64,000 nt of DNA from Tsukamurella sp. 1534 (GTDB lineage: Bacteria; Actinomycetota; Actinomycetes; Mycobacteriales; Mycobacteriaceae): the NCBI RefSeq assembly GCF_000312385.1, contig NZ_HE997626.1:2327678-2391677 (forward strand). Direction: 5' to 3'. Within the stretch, counting starts at the first letter, position 1. Each line of letters opens with the position of its first letter. The notes beneath the pieces are model-generated. The model had not been told where the DNA came from. It was given only the letters and a program-made list of their open reading frames with translations, and ran no database searches. Both the position numbers and the translations under genes were made by a program. Shown in pieces: positions 44,618 through 54,352 of the stretch.

Positions 44618-45922
44618 TCAGCGCGGCTCCTGCGCCCTCGGCGCGGGCGGGTCCTCCGGCCCGGCGTCCGGATCCGCGGCGGGGAGGAAGATCGCGAACG
44701 TGGTGGGCTTGCGGCTCTGCAGCTGCAGCCTGCCCCGGTCGCCCTCGATGAAGGTGCGGGCGAGGGCGAGGCCGACCCCCGTCCCGGCGCCCACCGAGTA
44801 GCCGCGCGCGAAGATGCGCTGCGCGTCGCCGTCGGAGATGCCCGATCCCTCGTCGGCCACCGTGACCCGGACCGTGTGCGCCCCGGCGGACCCGAACCCC
44901 ACGGTGACCGTCCCGCGCCCGTGCTGCAGGGCGTTGTCCAGCAGCACCGCGGTCGCCTCCCGCAGGCGCGCCGCCGTGCCCCAGGTGAACAGCCGGCCGG
45001 TGGTCTCGCCCGTCACCAGGAGGCGTCGTCCCGCCCGGGTGAACGACGGCTCGAGGTCGGCGATGAGCGGGGTCAGCGCCGCCCGCACGTCCACCGCGGT
45101 GCGCGGGTGGGAGACGGTGCGCGCCGCCTCGACCATCTCCGAGACGCTCGCCGTGAGGCGGTCCACCTGGTCCAGGGCCGCCTGTGCCTCGCCGACCACG
45201 TCGGGATCGGGATGCAGGGTGAGCTCGTCGAGGCGGATGTGCACGGCCGTGAGCCGGCTGCGCAACTGGTGCGAGACCTCGCCGACGATCTGCCGCTCCC
45301 GCTGCAGCCGCTCGGCGATCTCCTCGGTGGCGGAGTCGAGCACGTCGAGCACGCGGTCCAGCTCCTCGATGCCGTGCCGGTGCGGATCGGGCCGGAAATC
45401 GCCCCGGGCGAGGCGCTGCGCGCGGTTCGCCACGTCCTGGACGGGGTCGGCCACCCGGCTCGCGGTGACCGCGGCGACCACGATGCCGACGGTGATGGAC
45501 AGGGCCACGACGGCGGCCTCGACCGCGAGCGTCCGGTACTGGCTGGCGCGGATCCCCGCCATGGGCTGCTCCATCCGGAGCACGCCGGCGTCGCCGAGGG
45601 AGACGCCCTCCACCATCGGCGCTTCCACCGCGCCGCCGAGGAGCAGTTCGCGCGGGTGGCCCAGGTGGTCGGTGTAGCTGAGATAGAGGCGCCCGCCCTC
45701 GGGGACGAGCAGCTTGAGCGCCTCGGTCGGCGGCTCGCCGACGGAGTCCGTGCGTTCCTCCTGCTCGAGGATCTCCGACGCCGCGCGCTGCACCCGGTGC
45801 TGCAGGCCGGTCCGGGCGGCGTCGTCGATCCACAGCCAGCTGTAGACCATCAGCGGAACGCCGAGGAACAGGCCGGTGACGGCGACCACCGCGATGGTGG
45901 AGCGCAGGATGCGAAGGCGCAC
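44618..45922 (-). CDS. Sensor histidine kinase (HAMP, HisKA, HATPase)
   Basis: The 434-residue membrane kinase has TM1 (8-30), an extracellular loop (31-130), TM2 (131-153), HAMP (154-205), HisKA with H218 in GEVSHQLRSRL, and an HATPase domain with DEGSGISDGDAQRIF and GTGVGLALA. The extracellular region is short and lacks known sensors. It is the only HisKA kinase near the OmpR-type regulator at 43283, but it lies on the opposite strand with a SnoaL-like gene between. Upstream, the GtrA gene runs the same way after 45 bp. Confidence 0.93.
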   Translation of the reverse strand: MRLRILRSTIAVVAVTGLFLGVPLMVYSWLWIDDAARTGLQHRVQRAASEILEQEERTDSVGEPPTEALKLLVPEGGRLYLSYTDHLGHPRELLLGGAVEAPMVEGVSLGDAGVLRMEQPMAGIRASQYRTLAVEAAVVALSITVGIVVAAVTASRVADPVQDVANRAQRLARGDFRPDPHRHGIEELDRVLDVLDSATEEIAERLQRERQIVGEVSHQLRSRLTAVHIRLDELTLHPDPDVVGEAQAALDQVDRLTASVSEMVEAARTVSHPRTAVDVRAALTPLIADLEPSFTRAGRRLLVTGETTGRLFTWGTAARLREATAVLLDNALQHGRGTVTVGFGSAGAHTVRVTVADEGSGISDGDAQRIFARGYSVGAGTGVGLALARTFIEGDRGRLQLQSRKPTTFAIFLPAADPDAGPEDPPAPRAQEPR

Positions 45923-45967
45923 GTGGCGGAGACTACCGGACTACCGCCGGGACCCGAGCGGGTCCGA

Positions 45968-46525
45968 TCAGCGCAGCTCGGAGTCGATGTCGGCGGCCTC
46001 GGAGGCGGGGATCGACTCCTGCTCGGGGGCGTCGCTCATGTCCTCGGGGAACGCCCAGCGGCGCAGGGCCCAGAACCGGAACGCCATCTGCAGCAGGTTG
46101 CCGACGATGTAGTTGAGCACGAAGTCGACGATGATCAGCGTGGTCTTCGAATCCGTGGAGCGCAGGCTGAACACGTTGTTCGCGATGAAGATGGGCGCGG
46201 CCATGATGAGCACGCCGACGCCGGAGATGACGAAGAACAGCAGCGCCTCGTGGTGCTTCTCGCGGCCGCCGCGGTGCTTGAAACTCCACTCGCTGTTGAG
46301 GATGTACGACAGGATCACGGCGCAGACGCCGGAGAAGACCTTGGCGACGGTGGGCTTGTCGTCCAGGACCGTGAGCACCAGGCCGTAGAAGATGGCGAGG
46401 TCGAAGACGCAGGTCGTGGCGCCGACGATGGCGAACTTGATCAGCTCGTGGTGCTGCATGACGAGCCCGCGGAGGGGCGCTGGGGTGCGATCCAGAATCG
46501 CCTCGATGAAAGCCACGTGCGCCAC
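45968..46525 (-). CDS. GtrA-family membrane protein (Rv3277-like)
   Basis: The 185-residue protein has four membrane helices after a short cytosolic start (ELIKFAIVGATTCVFDLAIFYGL), and the GtrA motif SYILNSEWSFKHRG. GtrA proteins take part in moving polyprenyl-linked sugars across the membrane or in O-antigen/arabinogalactan modification. Position next to purK matches Rv3277. GTG 46525 or GTG 46516 may be used; 46525 follows a -10-like TTAGAG. A longer frame upstream is a shadow. It is divergent from purK. Confidence 0.82.
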   Translation of the reverse strand: MAHVAFIEAILDRTPAPLRGLVMQHHELIKFAIVGATTCVFDLAIFYGLVLTVLDDKPTVAKVFSGVCAVILSYILNSEWSFKHRGGREKHHEALLFFVISGVGVLIMAAPIFIANNVFSLRSTDSKTTLIIVDFVLNYIVGNLLQMAFRFWALRRWAFPEDMSDAPEQESIPASEAADIDSELR

Positions 46526-46646
46526 TCTAACGGAATCGGCGATAGTACCTCGGGGAGTGTGACGCGGTCGGTGAGGGGTCACCCGCCGCGGGCACGGCGG
46601 GCCGCCCGGCGAACACCGCTGGTCGGGGGCCTGAGAACATGGACCG

Positions 46647-47865
46647 GTGACTGTTACCGAGAAGCGGGACGGGCGCCCCGTTGTCGCCATGGTCGGCGGC
46701 GGCCAGCTGGCCCGGATGACGCATCAGGCCGCCATCGCCCTCGGGCAGGGCCTGCGCGTCCTCGCGGCGTCCCCGGACGAGCCCGCGCCGCAGATCTGCC
46801 CCGACGTGGTGCTGGGCGACCACGACCGGATCGAGGACCTGCGCCGCGCCGCGACCGGCGCGCACGCGCTCACCTTCGACCACGAGGGCGTGCCCACCGC
46901 GCACCTGCTGGAGCTCCAGGCCGAGGGCGTCACCGTGAACCCGCCGCCGCAGGCGCTGCTCTACGCGCAGGACAAGCTGGCCATGCGCCGCCGGCTGGCC
47001 GAGCTGGGCGCACCGGTCCCGGGGTTCGCGGAGATCGAGGCCGTCGAGGACGTGCGCGCCTTCTGGGAGCGGTTCGACGGTGCCGTGGTGCTCAAGGCGG
47101 TGCGCGGCGGCTACGACGGGCGCGGCGTGTGGCTGCCGGACACGGTCGACGAGGCCGTCGCGGTGGCCGCCGAACAGCTCGCGGCGGGCACCCCGCTCAT
47201 GGCGGAGCAGCGGGTGGAACTGGCCCGCGAGCTGTCCGCGATGGTCGCCCGATCGCCGTTCGGCCAGGGTGCCGCGTGGCCCGTGGTGGAGACGGTGCAG
47301 CGGAACGGGCAGTGCGCCGTGGTGCTCGCACCCGCGCCGAACCTCGCGGACGCGGAGGCCGGATTCGCCGAATCCCTCGCGCTGCGCCTCGCCGAAGAAC
47401 TCGGCGTGGTCGGCGTGATGGCGGTCGAGCTGTTCCAGACCCCGTCGGGCGAGATGATCGTCAACGAGCTGGCCATGCGCCCGCACAACTCCGGCCACTG
47501 GTCGATGGACGGGTGCGTCACCAGCCAGTTCGAGCAGCACCTGCGGGCCGTGCTCGACTACCCGCTGGGCGATACCGCGGCCCGCGCCCCGCTCACCGTG
47601 ATGGCCAACGTGCTCGGCGCCGCCGAGGCGCCCGCGATGAGCATGGACGAGCGCCTGCACCACCTGCTGGCCCGGATGCCGGACGCGCACGTGCACCTGT
47701 ACGGCAAGGGGGAGCGGCCCGACCGCAAGATCGGGCACGTCAACCTCGTGGGGGCGTGGGACGGCGACCGGGACGACCCGGAGTACGCGGGGGCGCTGCG
47801 CGAGCGCGCCGAGCGGGCGGCGCACTGGATGGCGACCGCCGAGTGGACCGACGGATGGAGTGAGC

Positions 47866-47879
<14 letters not shown>
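46647..47879 (+). CDS. purK: 5-(carboxyamino)imidazole ribonucleotide synthase
   Basis: The 410-residue ATP-grasp enzyme makes N5-CAIR from AIR, bicarbonate and ATP in purine synthesis. It shows [15 protein letters not shown] at the start, the [18 protein letters not shown]-domain, GYDGRGVW, and the C-terminal [16 protein letters not shown] 46647 precedes the conserved [18 protein letters not shown]. It overlaps purE by 14 bp, so the two enzymes are translated together. It is divergent from the gtrA gene. Confidence 0.96.
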
Positions 47880-48378
<499 letters not shown>

Positions 48379-48399
48379 TCCCGCGTTAGCCTGAACCCT

Positions 48400-49053
48400 G
48401 TGACGGGGCAGGTGCGGATCCACAACTTCGCGATCTCTCTCGACGGGTTCGGCACCGGCGCGGACCAGTCCGCGGACGCGCCGTTCGGGCACGCGGGCGC
48501 ATCGCTCATGCAGTGGTTCTTCGGAACCCGCCGCGGCGCCGCGATCCACGGCATGGAGGGCGCGGCCCGCGGCGTCGACGACGCCTTCACCGAGGCCTGG
48601 GACGCGGGAATCGGCGTGGAGATCATGGGGCGCAACAAGTTCGCGCCCTCACGCGGCCCCTGGGAGGACGAGTCCTGGCGCGGCTGGTGGGGCGAACAGA
48701 CCCCGTTCAGCACGCCGGTCATCGTGCTGACCCACCACCCGCGGCCGGCGTTCACCACCGGCGACGGGGTGGAGTTCCGGTTCCTCGACGCGACGCCCAC
48801 GGAGGCCCTCGCCGCGGCGCGGGAGATCGCGGGCGACGCCGACGTCCGGATCGGCGGAGGCGTGACCACGGTGCGCGACTTCCTCGCCGCGGACCTCGTG
48901 GACCACATGCACCTCGTGGAGGTGCCGATCGTGCTGGGCCGCGGCGAGCGGCTGTGGGACGGACTCGAGGGCCTGCAGGCGCGGTTCGACGTGGAATCGG
49001 TGGCCAGCCCCAGCGGCGTGGTGCACCGCACCTTCACCCGCCGCCGGCGGTGA
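48400..49053 (+). CDS. Dihydrofolate reductase/RibD C-terminal domain protein
   Basis: The 217-residue NADPH-binding reductase has the RibD_C fold: VRIHNFAISLDGFGTG, VEIMGRNKF, IGGGVTTVRDFLAADLVDHMHL and PIVLGRGERLWDGL. Such YyaP/YwjB-like proteins have no firm substrate. GTG 48400 starts 21 bp after purE, so it is probably in the purine operon transcript. Confidence 0.85.
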   Translation: MTGQVRIHNFAISLDGFGTGADQSADAPFGHAGASLMQWFFGTRRGAAIHGMEGAARGVDDAFTEAWDAGIGVEIMGRNKFAPSRGPWEDESWRGWWGEQTPFSTPVIVLTHHPRPAFTTGDGVEFRFLDATPTEALAAAREIAGDADVRIGGGVTTVRDFLAADLVDHMHLVEVPIVLGRGERLWDGLEGLQARFDVESVASPSGVVHRTFTRRRR

Positions 49054-49525
49054 GCCGCCGGCCCGGGTGATCGCCGGTCCGGACCCGTCGCGCGCCCGGC
49101 GGGCATTCGCCTCGCGCGCGATTCCCCGCGAATGCGAACCGCTATCCGTGAACCGCGCGGCGGGGATCGCGGGGGCGGGGATCGCGGGCCGGAAGAGGAC
49201 TGTGGCGTATTTGTCCTGTGTTTGTTGCGAGAGGTCCGGATGTCGCGCGGGACGACGTTTGATGTGGCACTGCAAAACATTCATAAGGCCAGGTCAGGGC
49301 GGTATCGGGATATTCGTGGTCCCGCGTTCATCTGTGATTCGAACTGTGTGTGCGGCATTTCAGTCAGCAGTGAACTGCGGTTTCTCCCGAATTGCAAAGC
49401 AGTGAATTCGCAAACTTCGGCACGTGCATCAAACGCCATCTGGGGCGTGTTAAATTCAATCCGGACGGGCCCGTGACCATCCTGTGATGTGCACGAGCCG
49501 CCAGGAAACCGAGGGGAGTACGACA
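49054..49525. other. 472-bp intergenic region with a markedly A+T-richer core (about 49200-49500), no gene found
   Basis: No frame in this stretch looks like a protein: codon third-position bias is lost and the small frames give no recognisable sequence. At 49161-49188 the 13-mer CGGGGATCGCGGG occurs twice, 15 bp apart. The core contains near-repeats such as TTGCAAAGCAGTG-AATTCGCAAA (49394-49416) and GTGTTAAATTCAAT (49447-49460), which could be promoter elements for the downstream 93-residue gene. It could also encode a small RNA or hold a long leader. Confidence 0.6.
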
Positions 49526-49807
49526 GTGGGTCAATCCGATAAAGAGCCGACGAAGAACTTCTCGACGGGCGACTCGGTCATCGCATTCGCGGGGAGCGAG
49601 CGGGAGATTTCCGGCGTGATCGTCGAAGATTTCGGCGAGTTCACCCCGACCGCGGTCGAATCGGCCGACGGCCGGATCGCCGATCCCGCGCGTCGCTGGG
49701 CGGTCACCACCGACGACGGGCAGCTGCTGTTCGTCGACACCGGTGACCTCTCGTCGCCGACGTCGTCCGCGGCCCCGTCGTCCGGTAAGGGCGACAAGAA
49801 GAAGTAG
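49526..49807 (+). CDS. Hypothetical small protein (93 aa)
   Basis: GTG 49526 has GAGGGGAG 8 nt upstream. The product is acidic with short beta-prone stretches (FSTGDSVIAFAG, GVIVEDFGEFTP, WAVTTDDGQLLFVDTGD) and a Ser/Lys-rich tail ending in GKGDKKK. The pattern resembles a small SH3-like or KOW-like fold, but I do not recognise it. It precedes fadE25 by 205 bp with a strong palindrome between. Confidence 0.6.
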   Translation: MGQSDKEPTKNFSTGDSVIAFAGSEREISGVIVEDFGEFTPTAVESADGRIADPARRWAVTTDDGQLLFVDTGDLSSPTSSAAPSSGKGDKKK

Positions 49808-49895
49808 CGGCGACCCGCGCTCAAGAAGTCGGGCGCAGTCGGCGCACCTCACGGCGCCTCTCGGGCGCCGAGCGCACGCCACGGGTCCGCCCGGA

Positions 49896-49911
49896 TTGTT
49901 CCCGGGAACAA
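49896..49911. promoter_or_regulatory. Perfect 16-bp palindrome upstream of fadE25
   Basis: TTGTTCCCGGGAACAA is perfectly symmetrical and lies 102 bp before the fadE25 ATG. A -10-like TAGACT (49966-49971) is between them. It fits a TetR-type fatty-acid regulator site acting upstream of the promoter. It does not match the KstR consensus I know. Confidence 0.55.
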
Positions 49912-50012
49912 CGTCGCGGCCGATGTCTGGTTACCAGCGACTAACTGACCTGTCCTCGGCTTGGATAGACTCATCCGCGAACGCAACCCGCAATTGCTGA
50001 TGGAGGCCGTCA

Positions 50013-51173
50013 ATGGCAGGCAACCCCGATTTCGATCTGTTCCAGCTCCCCGAAGAACACGAGGAGCTGCGCGCCGCCATCCGGGCGCTGGCGGAGCGCG
50101 ACATCGCGCCGCACGCCAAGGACGTGGACGAGAAGGAGCGGTTCCCGCAGGAGGCCCTCGACGCGCTGGTCAACAGCGGTTTCAACGCCATCCACGTCCC
50201 GGAGGAGTACGGCGGCCAGGGCGCCGACTCCGTGGCCGCCTGCATCGTGATCGAGGAGGTGGCGCGCGTCTGCGGCAGCTCGTCGCTGATCCCCGCCGTC
50301 AACAAGCTCGGCACAATGGGCCTGATCCTCAACGGCTCTGAGGAGCTCAAGCAGCAGGTGCTGCCGACGCTCGCCTCGGGTGAGGCCATGGCCTCGTACG
50401 CCCTCTCCGAGCGTGAGGCCGGTTCGGACGCCGCGTCGATGCGCACCCGCGCCCGCAAGGACGGCGACGACTGGGTTCTCAACGGCTCCAAGTGCTGGAT
50501 CACCAACGGCGGCAAGTCCACTTGGTACACCGTCATGGCCGTGACCGACCCCGAGAAGGGCTCCAACGGCATCAGCGCGTTCATCGTGCACAAGGACGAC
50601 CCGGGCTTCTCGGTCACCGGCTACGAGCACAAGCTGGGCATCAAGGGCAGCCCCACGGCGGAGCTCGCCTTCGAGGAGTGCCGCATCCCGGGTGACCGGA
50701 TCATCGGCGAGGAGGGCACCGGCTTCAAGACCGCGCTGCAGACCCTCGACCACACCCGCCCCACCATCGGCGCGCAGGCCGTGGGCATCGCGCAGGGCGC
50801 GCTCGACGTGGCGATCGACTACGTCAAGGAGCGCAAGCAGTTCGGCAAGAGCATCTCCGAATTCCAGGGCGTCCAGTTCATGATCGCCGACATGGCGATG
50901 CGCCTCGAGGCCGCCCGCCTCATGGTCTACACCGCCGCCGCCCGCGCGGAGCGCGGCGAGAAGAACCTCGGATTCATCAGCTCCGCGTCGAAGTGCTTCG
51001 CCTCCGATGTGGCGATGGACGTCACCACCGACGCGGTGCAGCTGCTCGGCGGCGCCGGCTACACGCGGGACTTCCCGGCCGAGCGGATGATGCGCGACGC
51101 CAAGATCACCCAGATCTACGAGGGCACCAACCAGGTGCAGCGCCTGGTCATGTCGCGCCAGCTGCTGCGCTGA
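50013..51173 (+). CDS. fadE25: Acyl-CoA dehydrogenase FadE25
   Basis: The 386-residue flavoprotein oxidises acyl-CoA to enoyl-CoA in beta-oxidation. It has EYGGQGADSVAACIVIEEVAR, the FAD-binding ALSEREAGSDAASM and WITNGGKSTWY, the catalytic-base segment QIYEGTNQVQRLVMSRQLLR at the C-terminus, and the normal length. It matches Rv3274c, which in M. tuberculosis lies next to purE. The flanking palindrome at 49896 probably controls it. Confidence 0.95.
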   Translation: MAGNPDFDLFQLPEEHEELRAAIRALAERDIAPHAKDVDEKERFPQEALDALVNSGFNAIHVPEEYGGQGADSVAACIVIEEVARVCGSSSLIPAVNKLGTMGLILNGSEELKQQVLPTLASGEAMASYALSEREAGSDAASMRTRARKDGDDWVLNGSKCWITNGGKSTWYTVMAVTDPEKGSNGISAFIVHKDDPGFSVTGYEHKLGIKGSPTAELAFEECRIPGDRIIGEEGTGFKTALQTLDHTRPTIGAQAVGIAQGALDVAIDYVKERKQFGKSISEFQGVQFMIADMAMRLEAARLMVYTAAARAERGEKNLGFISSASKCFASDVAMDVTTDAVQLLGGAGYTRDFPAERMMRDAKITQIYEGTNQVQRLVMSRQLLR

Positions 51174-51231
51174 CATTCCGGTTCCATCACGATTTCGCCC
51201 CCTTCGTCCGTTCCCGGCCTAGCCTGGACGG

Positions 51232-51876
51232 ATGCAGGGGGCGAACGTGTATCGCAGGGCGGCCGGGTCGACGGTGACGGTCGCCGCCCTCGTCCTCGCG
51301 CTCACCGCGTGCTTCGACGACGGGCCGGTCACCGCACCGTCGGGCATCCGGCTGCCGCCGAAAAGCGCCGCGACCACCACGATCCCGTCGCCGAGCAGCA
51401 CCAGCAGCGCCGCGCCGGTCACACCGTCGAGCAGTTCGAGCAGTTCCCGCCGCAGCACGAGTCCCCGCAGCGGCGCGGCGCCGGCCGGTTCGACGATGCT
51501 CTCCGACCTGCGCACCGGCGCCCGCGACGGATCCGACCGGCTGGTGCTCGAATTCACCGGCCAGGCACCGCCGTACACCGTGACCCGGAAGTCGGGCCCG
51601 ATCGACGACTGCGCCTCCGGGAACCGGGTCGCCGGCGAGGGGCAGTACCTCGTGATCCGGGCCGAGCCGGTCGGGATCTTCGACCACGACGGGCGATCGC
51701 CGTACACCGGCCCGCGCACCGTCCCGGGGCCCGGCGGCGCGATCACCCGCGCCGCGGTCTCCTGCGCCTTCGAGGGGCAGCTGCAGGTGGCGGTGCGGCT
51801 CGCCGGGGACGGCCTGGGCTACAAGGACTTCACCCTCAGCGGCCCCGGCCGGATCGTGCTCGACGTCCAGCAGTGA
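51232..51876 (+). CDS. AMIN-like domain lipoprotein
   Basis: The 214-residue secreted protein has a signal peptide with lipobox LALTAC, a long Ser/Thr/Pro linker (residues about 45-85) and a C-terminal AMIN-like domain (SDLRTGARDGSDRLVLEFTGQAPPYTV to GPGRIVLDVQQ). AMIN-type domains bind envelope polysaccharide or peptidoglycan, so it probably acts at the wall. ATG 51232 follows fadE25 by 58 bp. Confidence 0.82.
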   Translation: MQGANVYRRAAGSTVTVAALVLALTACFDDGPVTAPSGIRLPPKSAATTTIPSPSSTSSAAPVTPSSSSSSSRRSTSPRSGAAPAGSTMLSDLRTGARDGSDRLVLEFTGQAPPYTVTRKSGPIDDCASGNRVAGEGQYLVIRAEPVGIFDHDGRSPYTGPRTVPGPGGAITRAAVSCAFEGQLQVAVRLAGDGLGYKDFTLSGPGRIVLDVQQ

Positions 51877-51905
51877 CGGCGCGGAAGTGACGGCGCCGCA
51901 CCGCC

Positions 51906-52613
51906 TCACGCGACGCGGGCGGTGGCCTTCTCCGTGGCGAACTTGTCCATCAGGGTGTCCGCGTCCGGATGCGACACGTGGATCACCGACGCGGGTGCGG
52001 CCAGCGGGGCGAGCAGGCCGTCGTACACGTCGTCGACGGTGCGCCACTCGCGCGTCGACAGCACCCGGTCACCGGGGGCGTACCCCGCCGACGCGGACAG
52101 CGCCGTGGACCGCGCCACCACGATCTCCACGTCGTCGCCCGCCAGCGCCGTCCCGGCGCCGCCCGGCGTGAAGGCGTCCCCGTGCCCACGCACCTCGGTG
52201 GTGTAATCGTCCACCGTCGCAGGCAGATCCGGCACCGCGAGGCCGAACGCGTCCAGGCCCACGGCGAGCACCTCGTCGGCGCCGTCCAGAGCCTCCTCCA
52301 ACCGGTCCGGCGCGGCGAACGTGATGGGCGCGGCCTCGCCGAACCGCACCTCGCAGCCGGCCCACCAGGCGCCGAACAGGATTCCCGCGGTCTGCCAGTG
52401 CGCGGGCAGCAGAACGCCCACCGCATCGCCCGGGCCCAGCCCGTACTGATCGCGGAGCAGGTTGCCGCACTTGGCCGCCCAGTTGCCCAGCGTGATCGCC
52501 GACAGCCCCATCCTGGCGCCCGAGGCGTCGTCGTACCAGGTGAACCGCGGCGTCGAGGGCTCCGCCTCGACCACCGGCACCAGGAGCGCGTCGGTGACGG
52601 TCAGTCCACGCAC
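51906..52613 (-). CDS. TIGR03089 family protein (Rv3268-like)
   Basis: The 235-residue protein matches the TIGR03089 family, related to the N-terminal part of acyl-CoA synthetases but lacking the AMP-binding P-loop core: TWYDDASGARMGLSAITLGNWAAKCGNLLRDQ, VLLPAHWQTAGILFGAWWAG. It probably does not adenylate. GTG 52613 overlaps the LCP gene by 13 bp, so translation is coupled; CTG 52604 is an alternative. Its link to LCP suggests an envelope function. Confidence 0.85.
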   Translation of the reverse strand: MRGLTVTDALLVPVVEAEPSTPRFTWYDDASGARMGLSAITLGNWAAKCGNLLRDQYGLGPGDAVGVLLPAHWQTAGILFGAWWAGCEVRFGEAAPITFAAPDRLEEALDGADEVLAVGLDAFGLAVPDLPATVDDYTTEVRGHGDAFTPGGAGTALAGDDVEIVVARSTALSASAGYAPGDRVLSTREWRTVDDVYDGLLAPLAAPASVIHVSHPDADTLMDKFATEKATARVA

Positions 52614-54313
52614 TGCACGCCCCCGTTCTGGTCGGCCGTGAAACCCGGGCGGTTCAGCAGCGAGCTGACCCGCGCCGCCTCGCTCGGATCCAGCTCCTCG
52701 GTGAGGCCCGAGGGGATCTCGGCGGTGGTGGTGTTCGCGGCCGCGGCGTCCGAGCCGGTGTCGCCCGAGCCGCCGGAGCCGCCGGGGCCCGTGTAGCCGT
52801 CCTTGAGCAGCACCCGGGCGTGGCCCGGCTGCACCGAGCCGCTCGCCACCACGGGCAGGCCGCCCAGCAGCGCCGCGACGGCCTTGGCGCCCTGGTCGTT
52901 CTCCGAGCTCGCCAGCACCGCGCTCTTCGAGCTGGCCGACGACTCCGAGGATTCCGCGTTGCCGGTGCGGCCCTGCGCGAAGCCCTTCTCCGACAGGAAA
53001 CTCGAGACGTTGCCCGCGAGGCCCGTCGTGGAGCCCGCGTTGACCACGTCCACCGTGACGGCGCTGCGGTTCACCGACGGCACCGCCGGGGCGCTGCTCT
53101 TCGGCTTCGGCTTGCTCGACGACGCGGGCTTGTCGCCCAGCAGCGACGCCACGTACGCCTGCACCGCCTTCGGGTTCACCACGACGACCGACTGCGTGCC
53201 GTCGTCGCTCCAGCCGTCGTCGGTGACCACGGGGATGGTGTTGAACTGCACCTTGCCCGCCGAGAGGTTCGACAGCTCCTTGGCGAAGTTCATCACGTCC
53301 CAGTCCTGGTCCAGCGTCACCGAGGTCGAGATCGCGCTCTGCAGCTGGTTGATCTTGGTGGGGTTCGTGAGCGTGCCCGTGGAGAGCACCTTGCTGGCGA
53401 GCGACGCCATGAACACCTGCTGCCGGGTGATCCGGTCCAGGTCGCCGCGGGGCAGGTTGTGCCGCTGCCGCACGAAGCTCAGGGCCTGCGCGCCGCTCAG
53501 GGTCTGCTTGCCGGCTTTGAACTTCGCGCCCGAGAACGGGTCGTTCACCGGCCGCTTGAGGCACACGTCCACGCCGCCCACGGCGTCCGTCAGGCGGGAG
53601 AAGCCCACCAGGCCGATCTCGGCGTAGTTGTCCACCGAGACGCCCGTCAGATCGGCCACCGTCTCGATGAGCGCCTTGCGGCCGTCCTCGTTGCCCGCCT
53701 TCACGGCGTCCTTCTCCGACTGTCCGTCGGCGAGCGCCTTGTCCCGGGTCACGTTCGCGGCGCCCGCGAACGCGGAGTTGATCTTGTTCTTGCCCTGGTC
53801 CGGGATCGCGACGTACGCGTCGCGGGGGATCGAGATGGCCGTCGCCGAGCTCCCGTTGTTCGGGATGCGGATCAGGATGATGGTGTCGGTGTTGAGCGTG
53901 CCGTCGTCCACGCCCGCGTGCAGTCGCGCCAGCTCCTGCTTGGTCAGCGGGTTGCCCTTGGCGTCCGTCCGCGAGTCCGTGCCCACGAGCAGGATGTCCG
54001 TCGCGCCGTCGGGCTTCTTCGGGAGCTGGGGGCCGCGCTCGATGTCGTTGCCGAACTGCGTGTACCAGACCCACCCGCCGCCGCTGGCGACCAGCACGAT
54101 CGCGGTCAGCAGCGCGATCGCGACCTTGCCGCTGCGCTGCATGCGCTCGCGGGCGTCCTCCGAGATGTCCGCCGCGCGGGGGACCTGCGAGGACCGCGTC
54201 GCCCGGAGCGACCGGCCGTCCGGGGTGCCCTCGTTCTCCGCACGGACGCTCTTGTGCGGGGAGCCCCGTCCGCGGGAATGACGCGCCCCGCGGGGATTCG
54301 GGCTGTCGGCCAC
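52601..54313 (-). CDS. LytR-CpsA-Psr (LCP) family protein with LytR_C domain
   Basis: The 570-residue protein has a cytosolic N-terminus, one membrane helix (about residues 47-70), an extracellular LCP domain with DILLVGTDSRTD, the arginine-rich pyrophosphate-binding motif FVRQRHNLPRGDLDRI, and a C-terminal LytR_C domain followed by a Ser/Gly-rich stretch. LCP enzymes attach arabinogalactan to peptidoglycan (Lcp1/CpsA in mycobacteria). The repeated GTG codons at 54319/54316/54313 give three start choices; 54313 has AAGGAG 5 nt upstream. A palindrome lies 23 bp before it. Confidence 0.93.
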   Translation of the reverse strand: MADSPNPRGARHSRGRGSPHKSVRAENEGTPDGRSLRATRSSQVPRAADISEDARERMQRSGKVAIALLTAIVLVASGGGWVWYTQFGNDIERGPQLPKKPDGATDILLVGTDSRTDAKGNPLTKQELARLHAGVDDGTLNTDTIILIRIPNNGSSATAISIPRDAYVAIPDQGKNKINSAFAGAANVTRDKALADGQSEKDAVKAGNEDGRKALIETVADLTGVSVDNYAEIGLVGFSRLTDAVGGVDVCLKRPVNDPFSGAKFKAGKQTLSGAQALSFVRQRHNLPRGDLDRITRQQVFMASLASKVLSTGTLTNPTKINQLQSAISTSVTLDQDWDVMNFAKELSNLSAGKVQFNTIPVVTDDGWSDDGTQSVVVVNPKAVQAYVASLLGDKPASSSKPKPKSSAPAVPSVNRSAVTVDVVNAGSTTGLAGNVSSFLSEKGFAQGRTGNAESSESSASSKSAVLASSENDQGAKAVAALLGGLPVVASGSVQPGHARVLLKDGYTGPGGSGGSGDTGSDAAAANTTTAEIPSGLTEELDPSEAARVSSLLNRPGFTADQNGGVQCVD

Positions 54314-54335
54314 CACCACTCCTTACTCGTGACAA

Positions 54336-54352
54336 GCATTCGCTGCGAATGC
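54336..54352. promoter_or_regulatory. 17-bp perfect palindrome upstream of the LCP gene
   Basis: GCATTCGC-T-GCGAATGC (8-1-8) is centred 31 bp before the LCP start and 141 bp before rmlD, in their divergent intergenic region. The dyad geometry fits a dimeric regulator of the LCP promoter, possibly envelope-stress related. Confidence 0.55.

Noticed and set aside
49067..49476. Two small open frames in the A+T-rich intergenic region
   Set aside because: No ribosome-binding site, no third-position G+C bias and no recognisable protein sequence.
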